Part shown: positions 19,872-32,400 of the stretch, one piece after another | How positions within the stretch are numbered: position 1 is the stretch's first letter | How the letters are laid out: the number at the start of each line of letters is the position of its first letter | Source: Eremomyces bilateralis CBS 781.70 | Lineage: Eukaryota > Ascomycota > Dothideomycetes > Eremomycetales > Eremomycetaceae | Assembly (NCBI RefSeq): GCF_010015585.1 | Contig: NW_022985072.1 | Location: 1,090,573-1,154,572, forward strand | DNA length: 64,000 nt | Reading direction: 5' to 3' | Notes under the pieces: generated by a model | Told to the model about the DNA's origin: nothing | The model's input: the letters and a program-made list of their open reading frames with translations, nothing else | Database searches by the model: none | Position numbers and translations under genes: made by a program

Positions 19872-22691
19872 TCATTCTATCGGCTCCTCCTCTAATAATA
19901 TCTTGAAACTGAACGGCTGGAAGGGAATCTGGTCATGGTCAGCGATTGCACGGCAATATTCAAGAGAGTACTCACCCCATCCCCAATAAAATGCTTGCTC
20001 ATGGCCTCAACCCAGTGGAGACGCAAACTATGCAACATAGCGCTCGTGCCTTCCATGATACACAAGACGAACACTGTGAGTGTGAACCAGAGGTAGAACA
20101 GGCAGACAGTAGCAAAGACTCCCTTGGCACCGGTCATGCTAAATGCAGTATTGAGGGTCATGTCCCAGAGCACGATGGAAAGCTGCTGATGAGCAAGTGA
20201 AAGGGCCCAAAGACGGAGGTAAGACGCAGTATGAGAAACGCAATTGAGGCAGAATTCTGTGGTCAGAGTTAGCAGGAAATTGCAGAAGAGCCGGATATGA
20301 CATACCAATGGTGTGGATGACTTGGTGGATCATAGCCTCGGAGAACTCGAACTCCTCATGCTCGCCTTGATCGATATCCTGAGTGATCATAGCCACACCC
20401 TCGTCATCATCTCCATAGCTGTCCCGGCCACCGTTAAGCGTTTGGCCTTCTTCATCGTCGTCATCGTCCAAGGCGCTGACTCGCGTGCTCTCTCCGATGC
20501 CGCGATATCCCAAAGCACGTGCGCGGTTGTGCTCCCATCGCTCATAGAATGGCTTCAGGAAGAGCATAATAGGAACGCATATGACAGCAAGGAGGATGAG
20601 AATGACTTGAACAGTCCCTTGGCCGCGATAAAGAGGCGCTTCGATCGTGCCGGGAGATAAGAACATGTAGATCAACATGTTCAGGAGTCCGGGCGGGGCT
20701 TGGCCAATCGCGTACCAATCAATGGTCCATTTGTAGACTATGGCGAAGACCAAGTAACCGAAGATCGACTGGAAGAAGATCATGCCAGGGACGAAGTTGG
20801 CCCAGATATCGATTGGCTTCTTAAAGTGCCGTGCGTTTACGAAGGAGAGGACCAAAGAACATGTCATCTAGACTGGTTAGCGTTGGATCAAAAACAAACG
20901 AGGGGAATCTTACGTGGGCCCATCCGAGGAGAATACTGAGCTTCATCTTGTAGCTGTTGGAGAACAAGAGATCGTTCTCCGTGTCATGCCAGCCCCAATC
21001 CAGGCCAAATGGATAGGTATAGCCCTCTACACGCGTTGCCTGAACACTGTCGCCCACTTCAAAATCTGTTGGCCACTTCCACATGGAAGGGAAGATGGCC
21101 AGTTCTTTGGAGAATGCGTCACAATAAATGAGACCGGTGTAGATCGAGAAAATTCCCATCATGAGCATGATGTATCGGCCATAGAATGCCATCGAGAACA
21201 GCTCGTCCAATTTGCTTCGGAGAAGCTTCCTTTCAAAAAATATCATCGCACAGGCAGCGAGGGTCATGATGAGGCCATGTCCAAAGTCGCCGAACATAAC
21301 GGCGAACAGGAATGGGAAGGTGACGATTGTAGGAAGACCAGGATTGACTTCGGTGTACTTGGCGGTGCCATAAGCATCGATGATGGTTTGGAACGCCAGA
21401 GTGAACCTGTTCGTCTTGACGTATGTGGGCGGTGTCTTGGTTGTGCGGACCTGGTTGACGATGGTAGGAACCGAAAGCCCAGCGCGATCGTTCACATCCT
21501 GCAGAGTCGACTTGATCAATCCCAGACCGCTTGTAGGACACCAGGCTTCAGCGATGAGCGTCTTCCTAGCATGATCGTACGACAGCTTGTTCATGGTCTC
21601 GTAAACCGCCTTCTCTTTCTTAACGATCACCATCCAGGCAGCAAGGCTTCGACCGATTGCAGTGAGCTCAGCGTCAAGAGTCGTCTTTGTATTCCGCAAG
21701 ACAGATTCCAGGTCACTAAGGCGAGAGTTGACCTCATGTATTTGGTCACGACGTAGCTCGCTGTTTTCATCAACGTTGTACAAGTCGGCACCGAGAGACT
21801 CGGAGATCTTGCGAATCTTGGCAATGATTTCCTTTCCATGAGCGAAGATGACGAACACATTCTTGCTGATTTCTTCGTTGGTCTCGGGGTTGATGATAGG
21901 CTCTGGAATCTCGGATTGGTTCATGTAGAGATTCCCACGAAGCGTTCGCCAGAGGATACGTTCGAAGGATGGCATACGCTCTCGAGGAATCACGCCAGCC
22001 ACGAACCCAATATTCATTACCGAAAATGATGCCTCCCCTTGGGCATCACCGGACAACGTAGGCTGTTCGACGTCGCGAAGAAGAGGAGCATCGTCGTCAT
22101 CGACAGAATGGCGGATTTCGTCGGTCTGTCCTCGAGCTCGGTCAAAGAAGCCCCCAGCTTCACGAAGCACCCAACGCCACTCCGTCAAGTCTACTTCACG
22201 CTTCTTCAGAGTCTCGTAACTCTCGTTTAAGGATGCAATACGGTTTTCCAAGCTTCCGGCCCTTTCGCTCAGCTCGTCGATTTCGGAGGCGGTGGGAGCA
22301 GCGAAGGTATTGTTGAATTCATAGATGGATCTCATCGGAATAGCCGCTTTGTCCATCTGGGCATGGAAATATCCTGAGCAGCATTAGCAAAATTATTGAG
22401 GGCAGAGATGGTAGACCTCCATACGCAGCTGGCGTTCTACGTTGTCAAGTCGGCGGATCTCTTGGGTAAACGTTCGCTGAAAGGCAGTTGTTTCCGAGTT
22501 CAGCTGTGGGATTCCCGTTAGCTCACTATACACACCCAATAACTTGCACTCCATCTACATACATCTCGGAAGTCCATGACACCGAGCTCTCCAAGGGCGC
22601 TGACGACTTCACGCCCTATCTCGTTGGCGATGTAGAGCTGGGTCAAGGACATCTCCGCCGAGCGGAAGAACGTATCCTTGTGAGGAGCCAT
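19872..22691 (-). CDS. VPH1: V-ATPase V0 subunit a (Vph1/Stv1 type), six exons
   Basis: Membrane subunit of the vacuolar proton pump that couples rotation of the c-ring to proton passage. Predicted exons: 22691-22563, 22503-22425, 22373-20914, 20867-20306, 20256-19976, 19928-19872, giving 855 residues. Introns are 46-59 nt. The N-terminal cytosolic half starts [20 protein letters not shown], the conserved FRSExMxLxQLY motif, and has predicted coiled coils. The C-terminal half holds about eight membrane segments with [33 protein letters not shown] (the essential channel Arg is Arg758) and an end close to [11 protein letters not shown]. Filamentous fungi usually have one such gene serving Golgi and vacuole. 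The upstream region has two CACGTG boxes. Confidence 0.95.
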
Positions 22692-23298
22692 CTTGATTCG
22701 TAGCCTCGTAGGCAAAGGACCAAGATAATGCTTTGCTCCTCTCGATTTCGGGATAACACGGCGGTTAACGATGAGAACGGAGGTCTTGTATGTTGAATCA
22801 CTCACCAGAATGCATCTGCCTAAGACAGTTGGACTGAAGCTTGGGAGCTGCCGTCATGAATGTCACGTGCATTAATATACGCTAACCCTCATTCGATAAG
22901 GAGTCGAGTGTCACGTGCCTTGAATCTCCGAAACTCCGATCAATTTCCGACGTCAGCGAAATGAAGTCAACAACGTCAACGTCAACAACGATATCAATAA
23001 GAGCAACAACGTTGTGTAATGGATGTTGGTAAATCACACCTGCACGTAGATAAATCTGCTTACACTATTCTGCGTTCCCTAAAATTTGGCTTTGTGGTAG
23101 CTGCCTCTAGTAAATTCTTGCAAATGAAGTGTTACGGTTTCTTAGAATTTTTCCTAAGTCTTTCTCATCAGCGATTTCCGATCGGTACAATACACGAACT
23201 CCTAATGCCGACTTCGCATACCGCGAGCATGACCGGAACGCCTCACAATGCCACCTGGATAATCTCAGAATCTCCCTCTCCACCATGATGAGTCAATT
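22692..23298. other. intergenic region upstream of the V-ATPase gene
   Basis: 607-bp spacer between the V-ATPase start and the 3' end of the CM1 protein gene. It holds two CACGTG boxes, and at about 22963-23012 a run of GTCAAC/CAACAACG short repeats. No coding region is supported. Confidence 0.6.
22864..22917. promoter_or_regulatory. two CACGTG boxes upstream of the V-ATPase a subunit
   Basis: GTGTCACGTGC-type sites have cores at 22864-22869 and 22912-22917, 173 and 221 bp upstream of the initiator ATG at 22691. Both have the same TGTCACGTGC context in the + orientation, which is more than the minimal palindrome. They probably bind a bHLH factor (inference). Confidence 0.5.
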
Positions 23299-25389
23299 TC
23301 ACCCCTTCCTCCCAAATTTCCCGAAGCTTAGAAATCCAGCCGGTGGCTCTAACCGCCTGGTCAAGCTTTCCCTCCGACTTTCGCGTCTTCCTTCACGCTT
23401 CTCATCCATTTTCCCCAGACGGGTGTCGAGTTCTTGCTTTTCCACCGGGATGAGGTCGCCATGCATCGCAGGAGGAGCAGCCATCCGCCTTCCCATATCA
23501 CTCACACTCCTTTTCCTATCACCCCCAACGGTCTTCCCGCAGCCTCTCGGGTTGTTCAAGCTCATCCCCATCGACGATCCGGGCCACTCCGGATATCGTC
23601 TTAGCCCCTGATTCCCTATATCTACGTCCACCTCGGTCCCCGCGTCCGTCGCTGCATCGGTCCGCGCATCGCCCTCGCTATACCTGCCCAGACTCTTGAC
23701 ACTTAGCGCGCCGGCGAGCCCGGCAACGTCATCCTCTGGTACAAGTGTCGTATCGCCTTCTTCGAAGTCGTCGTCAGTGTCCCCAAACTTGAGGCCCGGG
23801 GGAGGATGAGATGGGCGGGACCTGACGGGGTCGGCGGGCGAGCAGGAGAGCATGGGTGGGTGCGAGGAGTTGGGATTCTGCTGGGAAAGGGAGGGTGGGG
23901 GTCGAGAAACGCCATCAGGGGGATGGGTGAGGTAGACGGCACGGAGGGCGGGGTGTGGATGTGGGTACGTGTTCAATCCTGCTGAGTATGGCTGCGCGGT
24001 TGAACTTTGTGTTGGCGTTGCGGCATTGTTTTCATGACCGCTGGCGTTGAAACCACCGATGCTCTCGTTCAGCAAGGATGACGGGAGCAGGCCAGCAATC
24101 TTCTGGCGTTCGGCAAAGGATGCAACTACCCCGCTTGCTCTTACTGGCGAGCTGGTTCGTACGGTTCGCGTAAGTGGCCGTGGGTGCTGCGTGCCGTACT
24201 GAAAAACGAGGTCACGAGCATGCGGTGCGCCACGGGGGTTTTCTCGCCCATCCGAGCTGCTGCTGCGGATGGATTCTCGGGAGCCAGTAATGTCAGTGGC
24301 ATGGCGATTGACGCCACCAGCTTTCGCGGGGTAGGGATATCGTCCTTGTGAGATTCCACCTGTCCGAGGCAGTGACCTCGGGGTGTTCGGCTCCGTACGT
24401 GGCGAGGAAGCGCTGGCGCTGAAGTAGTCGGAGTCATAATAGGATGTTGGTGGGCGGATGTCTTTGGGAAGGTCGAGATCGTCTCGAGATCGGACATGTA
24501 CAGGGACTTTGGGGTTGTGTATAGAGAGCTGGTGATTGATGGAGGGTTCGGCGCTGGCGTACGCGGAGTCGTGAGCTTCGACGGCGGTAGTGGTAGACCT
24601 ATTAAGGGTCTCGTATGCGGTGTCTAGCTCGGTCAGGCGGTGTTGGAGATCATGGATGATCTCGGCGGCTTCGTCGAGTGCCACACCGCGCTCTTCCAGC
24701 ACTTTTAGTGCGTTTTCGTAGACCGCCAAATTCCCGTCATTCACCTTCCTCAGCTCTTCGTTCTCGGCTTGCAATGCCTCCATCTGTTGTTGCGATTCCG
24801 TCTTTTCTTGTTTTAACGTCGCCACCTCTTCTCGGAGACCTCGCGACTCCTCGACGATCTCTCGCGTCTCTTCAAGCTCCTTCCCAAGCTTTTTCATCTT
24901 CTCTTCCTGCAAACAGATACGCAACTTCAAATCAAAGTTCTCCTTCGACTGCTTATCCAGCAACGTATCCATATCTTTCATAGACAAGCCCCTTTGGATT
25001 CCCGGGGCAATCTTCCCTTCATTTGCTGCGGTATTTACGGAGCTGGCCCTCCTCGTCCGTGGGCGTACAGGTCGTATAGGGTTATTGGGGTGGTCATCTT
25101 CAATCGCCGCAACCCAACTATCGATGTAGGAAGCCGTACTATTTGGCCCTGATTGGGAATCCGGCCGCCTGGGTGTAGACCGGGCGCGGTCATGTCGGGC
25201 GGACTTGTCGCGAAGAATGTCTCGAAGGTATTCGGATTTGGGCTCGACGGCGAGGGAGGTTGGTCGGGATGTTGGACTGGAGGGGAGAGTCCGAGGGCCT
25301 CGTCGCCGTGATCGGGTGTCCGATGGGCTAGAAGACATAGTGCGCTCGAGGTGAGTTTGAGATGAGCTGAATGGGGAGCGGTTCGACAT
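23299..25389 (-). CDS. CM1 (centrosomin N-terminal motif) coiled-coil protein
   Basis: Single exon of 696 residues. The first ~130 residues are Ser/Pro/Arg-rich and look disordered. At about 135-190 lies a centrosomin-type CM1 motif (GLSMKDMDTLLDKQSKENFD then LKLRICLQEEKMKKL), the segment by which microtubule-organising-centre proteins such as Spc110, Mto1 and Pcp1 bind gamma-tubulin complexes. A coiled coil of Glu/Lys/Leu heptads follows to about residue 270. The rest is low-complexity Ser/Pro-rich with a short Arg/Glu-rich helix near the end (KREGRRESRRESLTRR). It is shorter than ApsB or Mto1, so it may be a distinct, smaller recruiter of gamma-tubulin to spindle pole bodies or septa. The family is clear; the exact orthologue is not. 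Confidence 0.8.
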   Translation of the reverse strand: MSNRSPFSSSQTHLERTMSSSPSDTRSRRRGPRTLPSSPTSRPTSLAVEPKSEYLRDILRDKSARHDRARSTPRRPDSQSGPNSTASYIDSWVAAIEDDHPNNPIRPVRPRTRRASSVNTAANEGKIAPGIQRGLSMKDMDTLLDKQSKENFDLKLRICLQEEKMKKLGKELEETREIVEESRGLREEVATLKQEKTESQQQMEALQAENEELRKVNDGNLAVYENALKVLEERGVALDEAAEIIHDLQHRLTELDTAYETLNRSTTTAVEAHDSAYASAEPSINHQLSIHNPKVPVHVRSRDDLDLPKDIRPPTSYYDSDYFSASASSPRTEPNTPRSLPRTGGISQGRYPYPAKAGGVNRHATDITGSRESIRSSSSDGRENPRGAPHARDLVFQYGTQHPRPLTRTVRTSSPVRASGVVASFAERQKIAGLLPSSLLNESIGGFNASGHENNAATPTQSSTAQPYSAGLNTYPHPHPALRAVYLTHPPDGVSRPPPSLSQQNPNSSHPPMLSCSPADPVRSRPSHPPPGLKFGDTDDDFEEGDTTLVPEDDVAGLAGALSVKSLGRYSEGDARTDAATDAGTEVDVDIGNQGLRRYPEWPGSSMGMSLNNPRGCGKTVGGDRKRSVSDMGRRMAAPPAMHGDLIPVEKQELDTRLGKMDEKREGRRESRRESLTRRLEPPAGFLSFGKFGRKG

Positions 25390-27884
25390 GGTGGCGTGAA
25401 TTATAGTGGCAAAGTAGGTGGAGAATCAGGCCTTAGTGATGCTCGTAGGACAAAGAGACTGTATCATGATAAAATTAGAGCACGACTTTTGAGGCTTGGA
25501 GCGAATGAACCACATACCCCTGCTACTCTATACAGGAATATAACAATGAAGTGCTCGTACACCATCAAGGGATCGTGATGTTCGGGGTCGATGCTGGAGG
25601 AGATCGGGGGAGGGTCGAAGGAGATGTGATATCAGCGTTGTTGCGGTTCAACGTTTACACTGCTCTCCCTAAGACAACAAAGTCTTCGGTTGAGATATGC
25701 TGGCTGAGGTTGTCGTTTTGTCTTGTCCTGTGACTTCAAGTGCCCTTGAAGCCATTGATTGTAGTGGGCAACAGGCACATGAGGCAATTGAATGCGTCAC
25801 CATTGCTTTACAATTCTTTGTCGAATCTGTAAACCTTCCACTAAGGTATCCATCATCCTCAGTCTCTAGCGATCATGCAAGTCATTTGAGCGGCACAACG
25901 ATGACAATATCAAGTGACAAGTCAAAAAGAGAAGGAACTCCAGGAAGAAAAATCGTCTTCGATCCAAAAGCAAAGATACCTGCAGAACATCCGCGGACAG
26001 TCACGCTCAGCATCAAGCAAACCGCATCACCAAGTCCGAAGTCCGAAGTGGTCGAATCATGCACGGATATCCGAATGGGATAACCTAAAAATCAGCCCAC
26101 AGGGGCGTTCCTGGCCCTCTGCAAAGGGGGTGACTTCGTGCCGATTCATGCACATTTGTCGCTTTTTGCGTCCTCCAGTTATCGTCCTTAGCGGCCCTCC
26201 TCTGCGATGGACTCCCCAATCGTTCGCGTGATGGCCGGCAGGGCCACAGGACGACAAGGGAACCCTGGAGACACGCTAAGAGTTCCCTTTCCGTTCTTCA
26301 ATGTGCAACGGCTCTCTTCTCGAGTTCGTCTGGCAATAGTACTCCGTTATGCGTGACAGTTGACACTATTGAGTCGTCCTCGACTATGTACGTCCTCCCC
26401 TTGGAGGGTTATGGACTTCTAATTAAGTGTAAAGATTGAACCCCAAGGATCGGACAGCTGGAGCTCCATACAAAACCCCGCCAGTGCCTGAGAACAGTGG
26501 ATACATCACAACTTGGCTCCTTGCTTGACCGCCCGATTGGAATCAGCTAGCCAGTCTGTCGGGCGCTGGTACGGAAGGGTGCCCTGAGGTTCCATTACCC
26601 ATGCCATGTGCAAACTGCACAGTACGTAGTATATTGCCCCGAGCCATCTAGTATCAACACCAAGTCATCAACATGACAGGCGGACGTTCTGGTTGACTGT
26701 GCGAAGGCCTAATGGAGAACTGCGCATCTGCTTCGGGAATACACGCTGGGATCTTAAACCCTGTTGAGATGCGGGGACCGCATTGCCGTGTCTCCTTGCT
26801 CACTGGCTCGCGTCCTCAACCTCCAGTGCTTCTTCGGCTGCGGAACGATTGGACTCCTGGCATATCACGCCCATCGTCACAACCGCCCTCGTGTATCTCC
26901 TTCCGTTAAAGCGATAGCGTTCTCTTCGGTCAATATCGTAGTCGAAGAAGTTCAAATCTCGACCTGAATGTCCAAGGCGATTGCGCGACCTTCAAAGGAT
27001 CCAGGGGCCAGGAGAGAGGTCAGTTTCAACGGTTTTACTAGCCATTCAACGCCCAAGAGTCAGGAGCCCACCACTGTCCCGAACCCACGGCGCGTCCAGG
27101 GGTCCATCGGTGAGAAGTGGGAACCGTGCAGCGCATTCGATTTCTTGAAACAAGCGACGCAAGGCGGACCGGCGTCCCTAGTCTCGTCCACGACAGAAAG
27201 GTGATAAAAATGCTGATTGGACTGATTCAAAATATTCCGTGACATTTTCGCATCAGCGGCGACATTCCGGGAAAGGGCATGATGGAGCATGATTTGTGAG
27301 GTCTCAAGGGAGCTTTGATTCGGATGTGGTAGAAATGGTTCACTGCAACTGGTTGGCAAGCAGCTAGCCGCTAAGAAAATATTGAAAATACCATATTACT
27401 TACTCTGTACCTTCTGGTACTCCGTCCTCAATGCTGGTTGGTGTCTTGGACTTTACTTGATCGCAGCAGGAGATTGGCATGCAAGGCTCAAAGGCCAATC
27501 ATGGCACGAGGACACCTGACTTCCACCAATATCCAAAAGGTCTCACTATGCGCGGTCGATCATCGATTTCTTGCATGAGAGCAAACATCGCCGCAAAGCA
27601 TTCATGGTTCATCTTAAGCTACCAGAATTGCGTATCGGAAAAGGGCCTTACCAAATGTGAGTGGGGGAGGCGGCTCCTTCGTGTGGAAACTGGAAGGGTG
27701 CTCTGTACGCAGAGGGGATTATTATAAGTGTTCTATTCTGTATGTAGTATGTATTCATATGCCACAAACATGGGAACCGTTTTCAAGCCGGCTCAACATT
27801 TCATTACATTAGCATGCATAGACTCGGTAGGACAAGCATGCAAGCACCCAACCGACACGCCGATATGCATCCGACTCCCGTCCC
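25390..27884. other. gene-poor intergenic region
   Basis: About 2.5 kb between the CM1 gene start and the ERG27 stop. Only short unconvincing frames occur (the longest about 130 codons near 25700), none with a recognisable domain or splice-linked partner. No repeat or tRNA was recognised by eye. Confidence 0.5.
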
Positions 27885-29497
27885 TTATTTCCCCTCCCCA
27901 TCCAGCTTCCTCTTCCACTCCTTCTCAATCCTCCCCTCCCAATCCTCCCTCAACCCCTCCATCTCCCTCCACGCCTCAATCGCCCTCGTCTCAAACCCTT
28001 CCTTCTCCTCCCTCCCCACCACCCTCGCCACCGTCACCGGCCCCGCCTGCTCCCTCCTCATCTCCCAATCCTCCGGATCCGTGCCAATCTTCCCGCCTAG
28101 CCCCCACCCCTCTACCTCCGTCCGCGACACCATCTCAGACCCAATCCGATTCGTGCCAGACCCCCACTTCGACTTGCCCAGGCCCCGCGTCCGCTCGTTC
28201 ACGTCGAGCTGCGTCTGCGGGACGAGCGCGAGGTAGACCGGCGCGGCGGCCCCAATGTACGCACTAACGGTGTGCCATGGGGAGCCGAGGATGCGGGCGA
28301 GATAGAACACGACGATCATGGCGTAGTGAAGGACGAAGGGCATCGCGGCGATGCCCGTGGCGCAGATGCCGGGGTGGGTGAGGTAGATGGAGGGCGTTCC
28401 GGAGCTGGATTCAGACTTTTTCTCGCCAGCTGCCTCGTCGGCCCCGTCGGTGACGCTCTCCATCTGCTTGTCGATTGGGGAACTCCCGAGGTACTTCGAC
28501 GCCCACGGAGCGGTGGACTTGAGCTCGGAGGAGAGGGCGAGGAGGTCCGTGAGGCGTTTGGAGCTCTCATACGGCTCCTCGGCTTCCAGGCCTTGGATGT
28601 CGTCGAGGTTCAATGCATAATCATAGGCTTCCAAGCTGGAAATCCAGATGATTCGTCCTCGAGCTTCCTGGACCGTCGGCACCTTGGACAGCAAAGGGGT
28701 GAGGTAATGCCCCAAGAGATAATGACCGAAGAGGTTGGAGCAGAAAATATGCCCCAATGCTGGATGCTCGGAGACCTTTTCCTGCGTGTCGGTCTTGCTT
28801 TCGGAATCCCTGCCCGCACTCGTTCGTTGGAACTGAGGTTCGGCAGCCGTGCCGACGACGCTTCTTTTGAATCGCGGCCAAGTGACAGCTTGAACCATAT
28901 TTGTGAGAACATCTTTAACAGCCTGCGGCCACTTCATCCCATCCCATCCACCAACCCCGGCGTTACATATTAGCACGTCCAGATGGCCAATCTTGCTAGT
29001 CAACTTGTCCCCAATTGGCGGACCGCTGGAATTGTGCTTGTTTCGACCGTTTACTAGCCTATCTGCCAATTCTCGCACTGACATCAGGTCACACAGGTCG
29101 ACGATTTCACCGCTCATCGCGACTCGGACGAATGGGTCTGCCTGGCTCTCCTTCAGGATGAGGTCCTGGATCAAACGGCCGTTTCCTTGGGCGATCTGCT
29201 TGTTCTTCCATTGCTTCATATGACTTCGAAGCGATCGGATGGTTTTCTCGCATTTTGCTTCGGACCGCGTCGCCACGATGAGGTGGAGGTGTTCGTGGAG
29301 GTCGCGGACATCCAGAAACGTCTCGATGAGGCGGGTGCATATGGCATACCCAAGGCCGCTGTTTACTGTCGTCAGCTATGTGTAGTCTCTTCAGGATCCG
29401 ACTGGACCTACGTATTTGCGCCCGTGACTAGCACACGATATGTCACGATTTCCTTCTTTTCTCCAAGGCCATGGTCTCTGTTAAATGAAGATGCCAT
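27885..29497 (-). CDS. ERG27: 3-ketosteroid reductase Erg27 (ergosterol synthesis)
   Basis: Short-chain dehydrogenase that reduces the 3-keto sterol intermediate in C4-demethylation of ergosterol precursors at the ER, with Erg25 and Erg26. Two exons, 29497-29412 and 29358-27885, with a 53-nt intron (GTAGGT...CAG), give 519 residues. The Rossmann motif TGANTGLG (25-32) is assembled across the splice junction, which supports it. NAG (161-163), a Ser in WISSLE (about 270) and the catalytic YESSK (Tyr292, Lys296) complete the SDR active site. After the catalytic Lys comes a hydrophobic segment (MPFVLHYAMIVVFYLARIL) that is probably membrane-associated, as in fungal Erg27. The C-terminal 80 residues are charged. 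It is the target of hydroxyanilide fungicides in other fungi. Confidence 0.9.
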
Positions 29498-32400
29498 ATC
29501 AAACTAGCAAAACGATACAGGGGAGAGCTCTCCTACAGATTTAGCAATAGAGCAATGGCCTAGACTTCAGACGGGGGGATTCGCTGTCAGGCCGTTTCGC
29601 GGGTGAGAGGACATGCCGACTAACTCTGCCACGTCACGATTCTTCCATGTGTCGCATCGCAATTCTATTCAACAAACTGGTGTGGTGGTGCACCGGCCAC
29701 AGTGTTTGGCGGTCGTTCCCGTGATGGCATCATGAATTTTTCCAGCCAATCAGGTCCGTCCAACTGCGCATGCGGTTGAGATGAAAACCTCCCTAGGCGC
29801 CAAGGCATCAAGCCTCAAGGTAACATGAAGGCACTGTGCTTTGCTGACATAATGATTGTCAAGATCCAGTCTCCAGTCCAGACCAGCCCAGGCATCGCAA
29901 CCACATCATTCCGTTCTGCAGAACTGAACATCCTCAATTCATCTACTTCCTTGCTTGTGCTCCATATCGGTGTAATTTCTCTCTTGCGAGTCACTCAATT
30001 TGACTCCATAACGCTCCATGGGATATTTTACTGGTTCATATGGATCTCCCCATTATTCGAGAACGGAGCATTTCTCAAGTATCGAGTTGAATGATCGACA
30101 CATGTATCCACAAGCGAGGTCCCGAAAGCATGCATATCATGGACAGACATCTGGTTCCTTGTCCCGAGGACCAGAGGATGTGACCTGGTCACCTGGTTGT
30201 CTCGTGGCCTTGTGGGAGGAATTTCCACCGGCACTCGTGGTGACAAGGACCAAGGTGTCCTAATCTATCGGATATCTTGACAGCCCCTGTATCCCTGCAG
30301 AACGCGCAATCTGACAAGCTTCTGGAAGTCTTGGGCTAATTACGGATTCTGGAACAGTTTCAGGTTTTGAAGCATCGGTTTTGTGGTTCGATATGATTTG
30401 TAGGGAGAGGAGGGTTGTTGCATGATGTTCGGCTCTCATCGTCGGTAGAATATGGAATTGCTTGTGATAGCCCGGTCCGAACCATTAACTATGAAGAGCC
30501 GAGTAAAATGGTCAACAACAAGGCTTCGTTTCGATCCTAGGCATCACAGCCCAAGCCGTCCCGATAACGGCCTTGGTTTCCAATGCTCTCCTGTCTCCAT
30601 TTCATCCATCCAGTCCTACTCGAGCCTCGACCTTCGGACCCCACTCTAAAATATTCCTGCGCCGAGGCTGAAAGGCTAATATCAGTATCTCCTACCATAT
30701 AGCATCATTGCGCCACAGCTTAGACAATCCGAAGCAGGGCACGATGCATATGTTCAAGTCATTCGTTGACTTGGAGTTAGACGGCCTCATAGGAACTGCA
30801 ACAACTCCGTCCGTCTCAGTGCTCAAGAGCCGAATCCTTCGAAGGAGAATCATGAGATGCGGATTATGTGGGCCAGATCAGATGGAAACCACGTCGTCGG
30901 GAACCCATGAGGACGGTTGTGGGAGGGACGGCTCCTACCTCGTTGTGGCTTCATCCAGGATCCCATCCTCCAGGAATTTCCAGGCGAGCATCACGCTCCC
31001 AAGCACGATCTCAAGTCCCAAACACGACTTGCCGATTGCCAATCCCAACCGTCGTCCATCTCGTTGTTTCTGTTTGCTCCCGATTACAGGGCTCATCCCT
31101 CCCCCGAATGAATATCTTGGTGCATCTCTCAAAACTGTTGGATTGGCACGGCTCCTCGGAGAGCTTGCTGAGCAATTAATCTTCTGGCATGGGATGAATT
31201 GGAATTCTTCGCTCTATCGTTCTTGCCAAGACAGACGGTTTCCCTACACGACTATGTCGACAAGACCTTCCCATGTCTGCAATATCATGGAGTTGATTTG
31301 ATGATGAACGATGAAAAAAAACGTGCCACGGGCCGCTTTGCCGCGAAATGGTTGAGACATCTCCTCAAACTGTTGGTTGAGAAATGGGTGCAGCGAATCC
31401 GTGAGCTCACGGTGATTGGAAGGAACTTCGTGATCTGGTTTACGTATCGTGCATCATGCACACCAAACCACTGTTCCAGGCCTAGTTGTTCGTCAAATCG
31501 AAACCAAGAGTGGAAATTGACTCCAACATTCCTTTATCTGTTGAGAGCTCATCGATATTGATGGGTGTTTCATCCTCAAACTGACGTCAAACTGCAGGAC
31601 CATGTATGCGAACGTGGCGGCTCCCAGGTTGAGAAATGGTGCGTGGATATATATGAGTCCAGACCGTTGGGACATTTATAAGGGGGGATGTAACATCGTA
31701 TATTGATGTCAATGTGATAGAGCGGATTACTTGCATGCTTGTATGCGCTGTAAATGACGGGAAAACAGAGACAATAGAAGACTTTAAGTATTGTTTCAGT
31801 ATATATTGTTCAGTTGGCCCAAGTTGTAGAGCGATTAATGATATTAACCGTACGACCGTAGGAGCGCATATGGACTAGAAAGACAGTGGTAGGAGCTCCT
31901 GAGCTCATCTATTGTTTTTCGTCTATTGAAATATCTATCAAAAATACGAAAATTTACTTCAGTCAGATTAATCGCACCACAAGGAAGGACGAAATAATCT
32001 TATGTTCAGACCAAATCGATGTGACTTGTAGCTCATGCCCACATATCGAACACTGCAGGGACCAGCCTTTGGTCCTCCCTGTGACAGGCAGAACAAATGC
32101 ATAGAGCTCCCGACGCTAAAGAACGAGGAGAACTTTCTGAATGTAATGGGGTCCTGAAGGTCGCTGAAAGAGTGTCTGTCATATGCCCATCATATGCGAG
32201 TGTTCAAGCCCGGTCTCTTTACGCAGCAAGTGAGCACCGAAAGTTGCAGGGGTAAGCATGTATCACCATGCATTCATGCATGTTACATATGATTGCAAAA
32301 GACGACTTCGCTCCCGATGTTGTGCACAATCTCAAAATATCCAAACCATGAAACACGGATGTGATCCGGACCTCCATGCAATCCACCCCGGAGGTCTAGA

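Noticed and set aside
28272-28973. 233-codon open frame antisense to ERG27
   Set aside because: It lies wholly within the coding exon on the other strand and has Gly/Glu/Asp-rich shadow composition.
30708-31301. 197-codon open frame on the + strand in the gene desert
   Set aside because: No domain, no homologous pattern I recognise, and two other overlapping frames of comparable quality in the same stretch.
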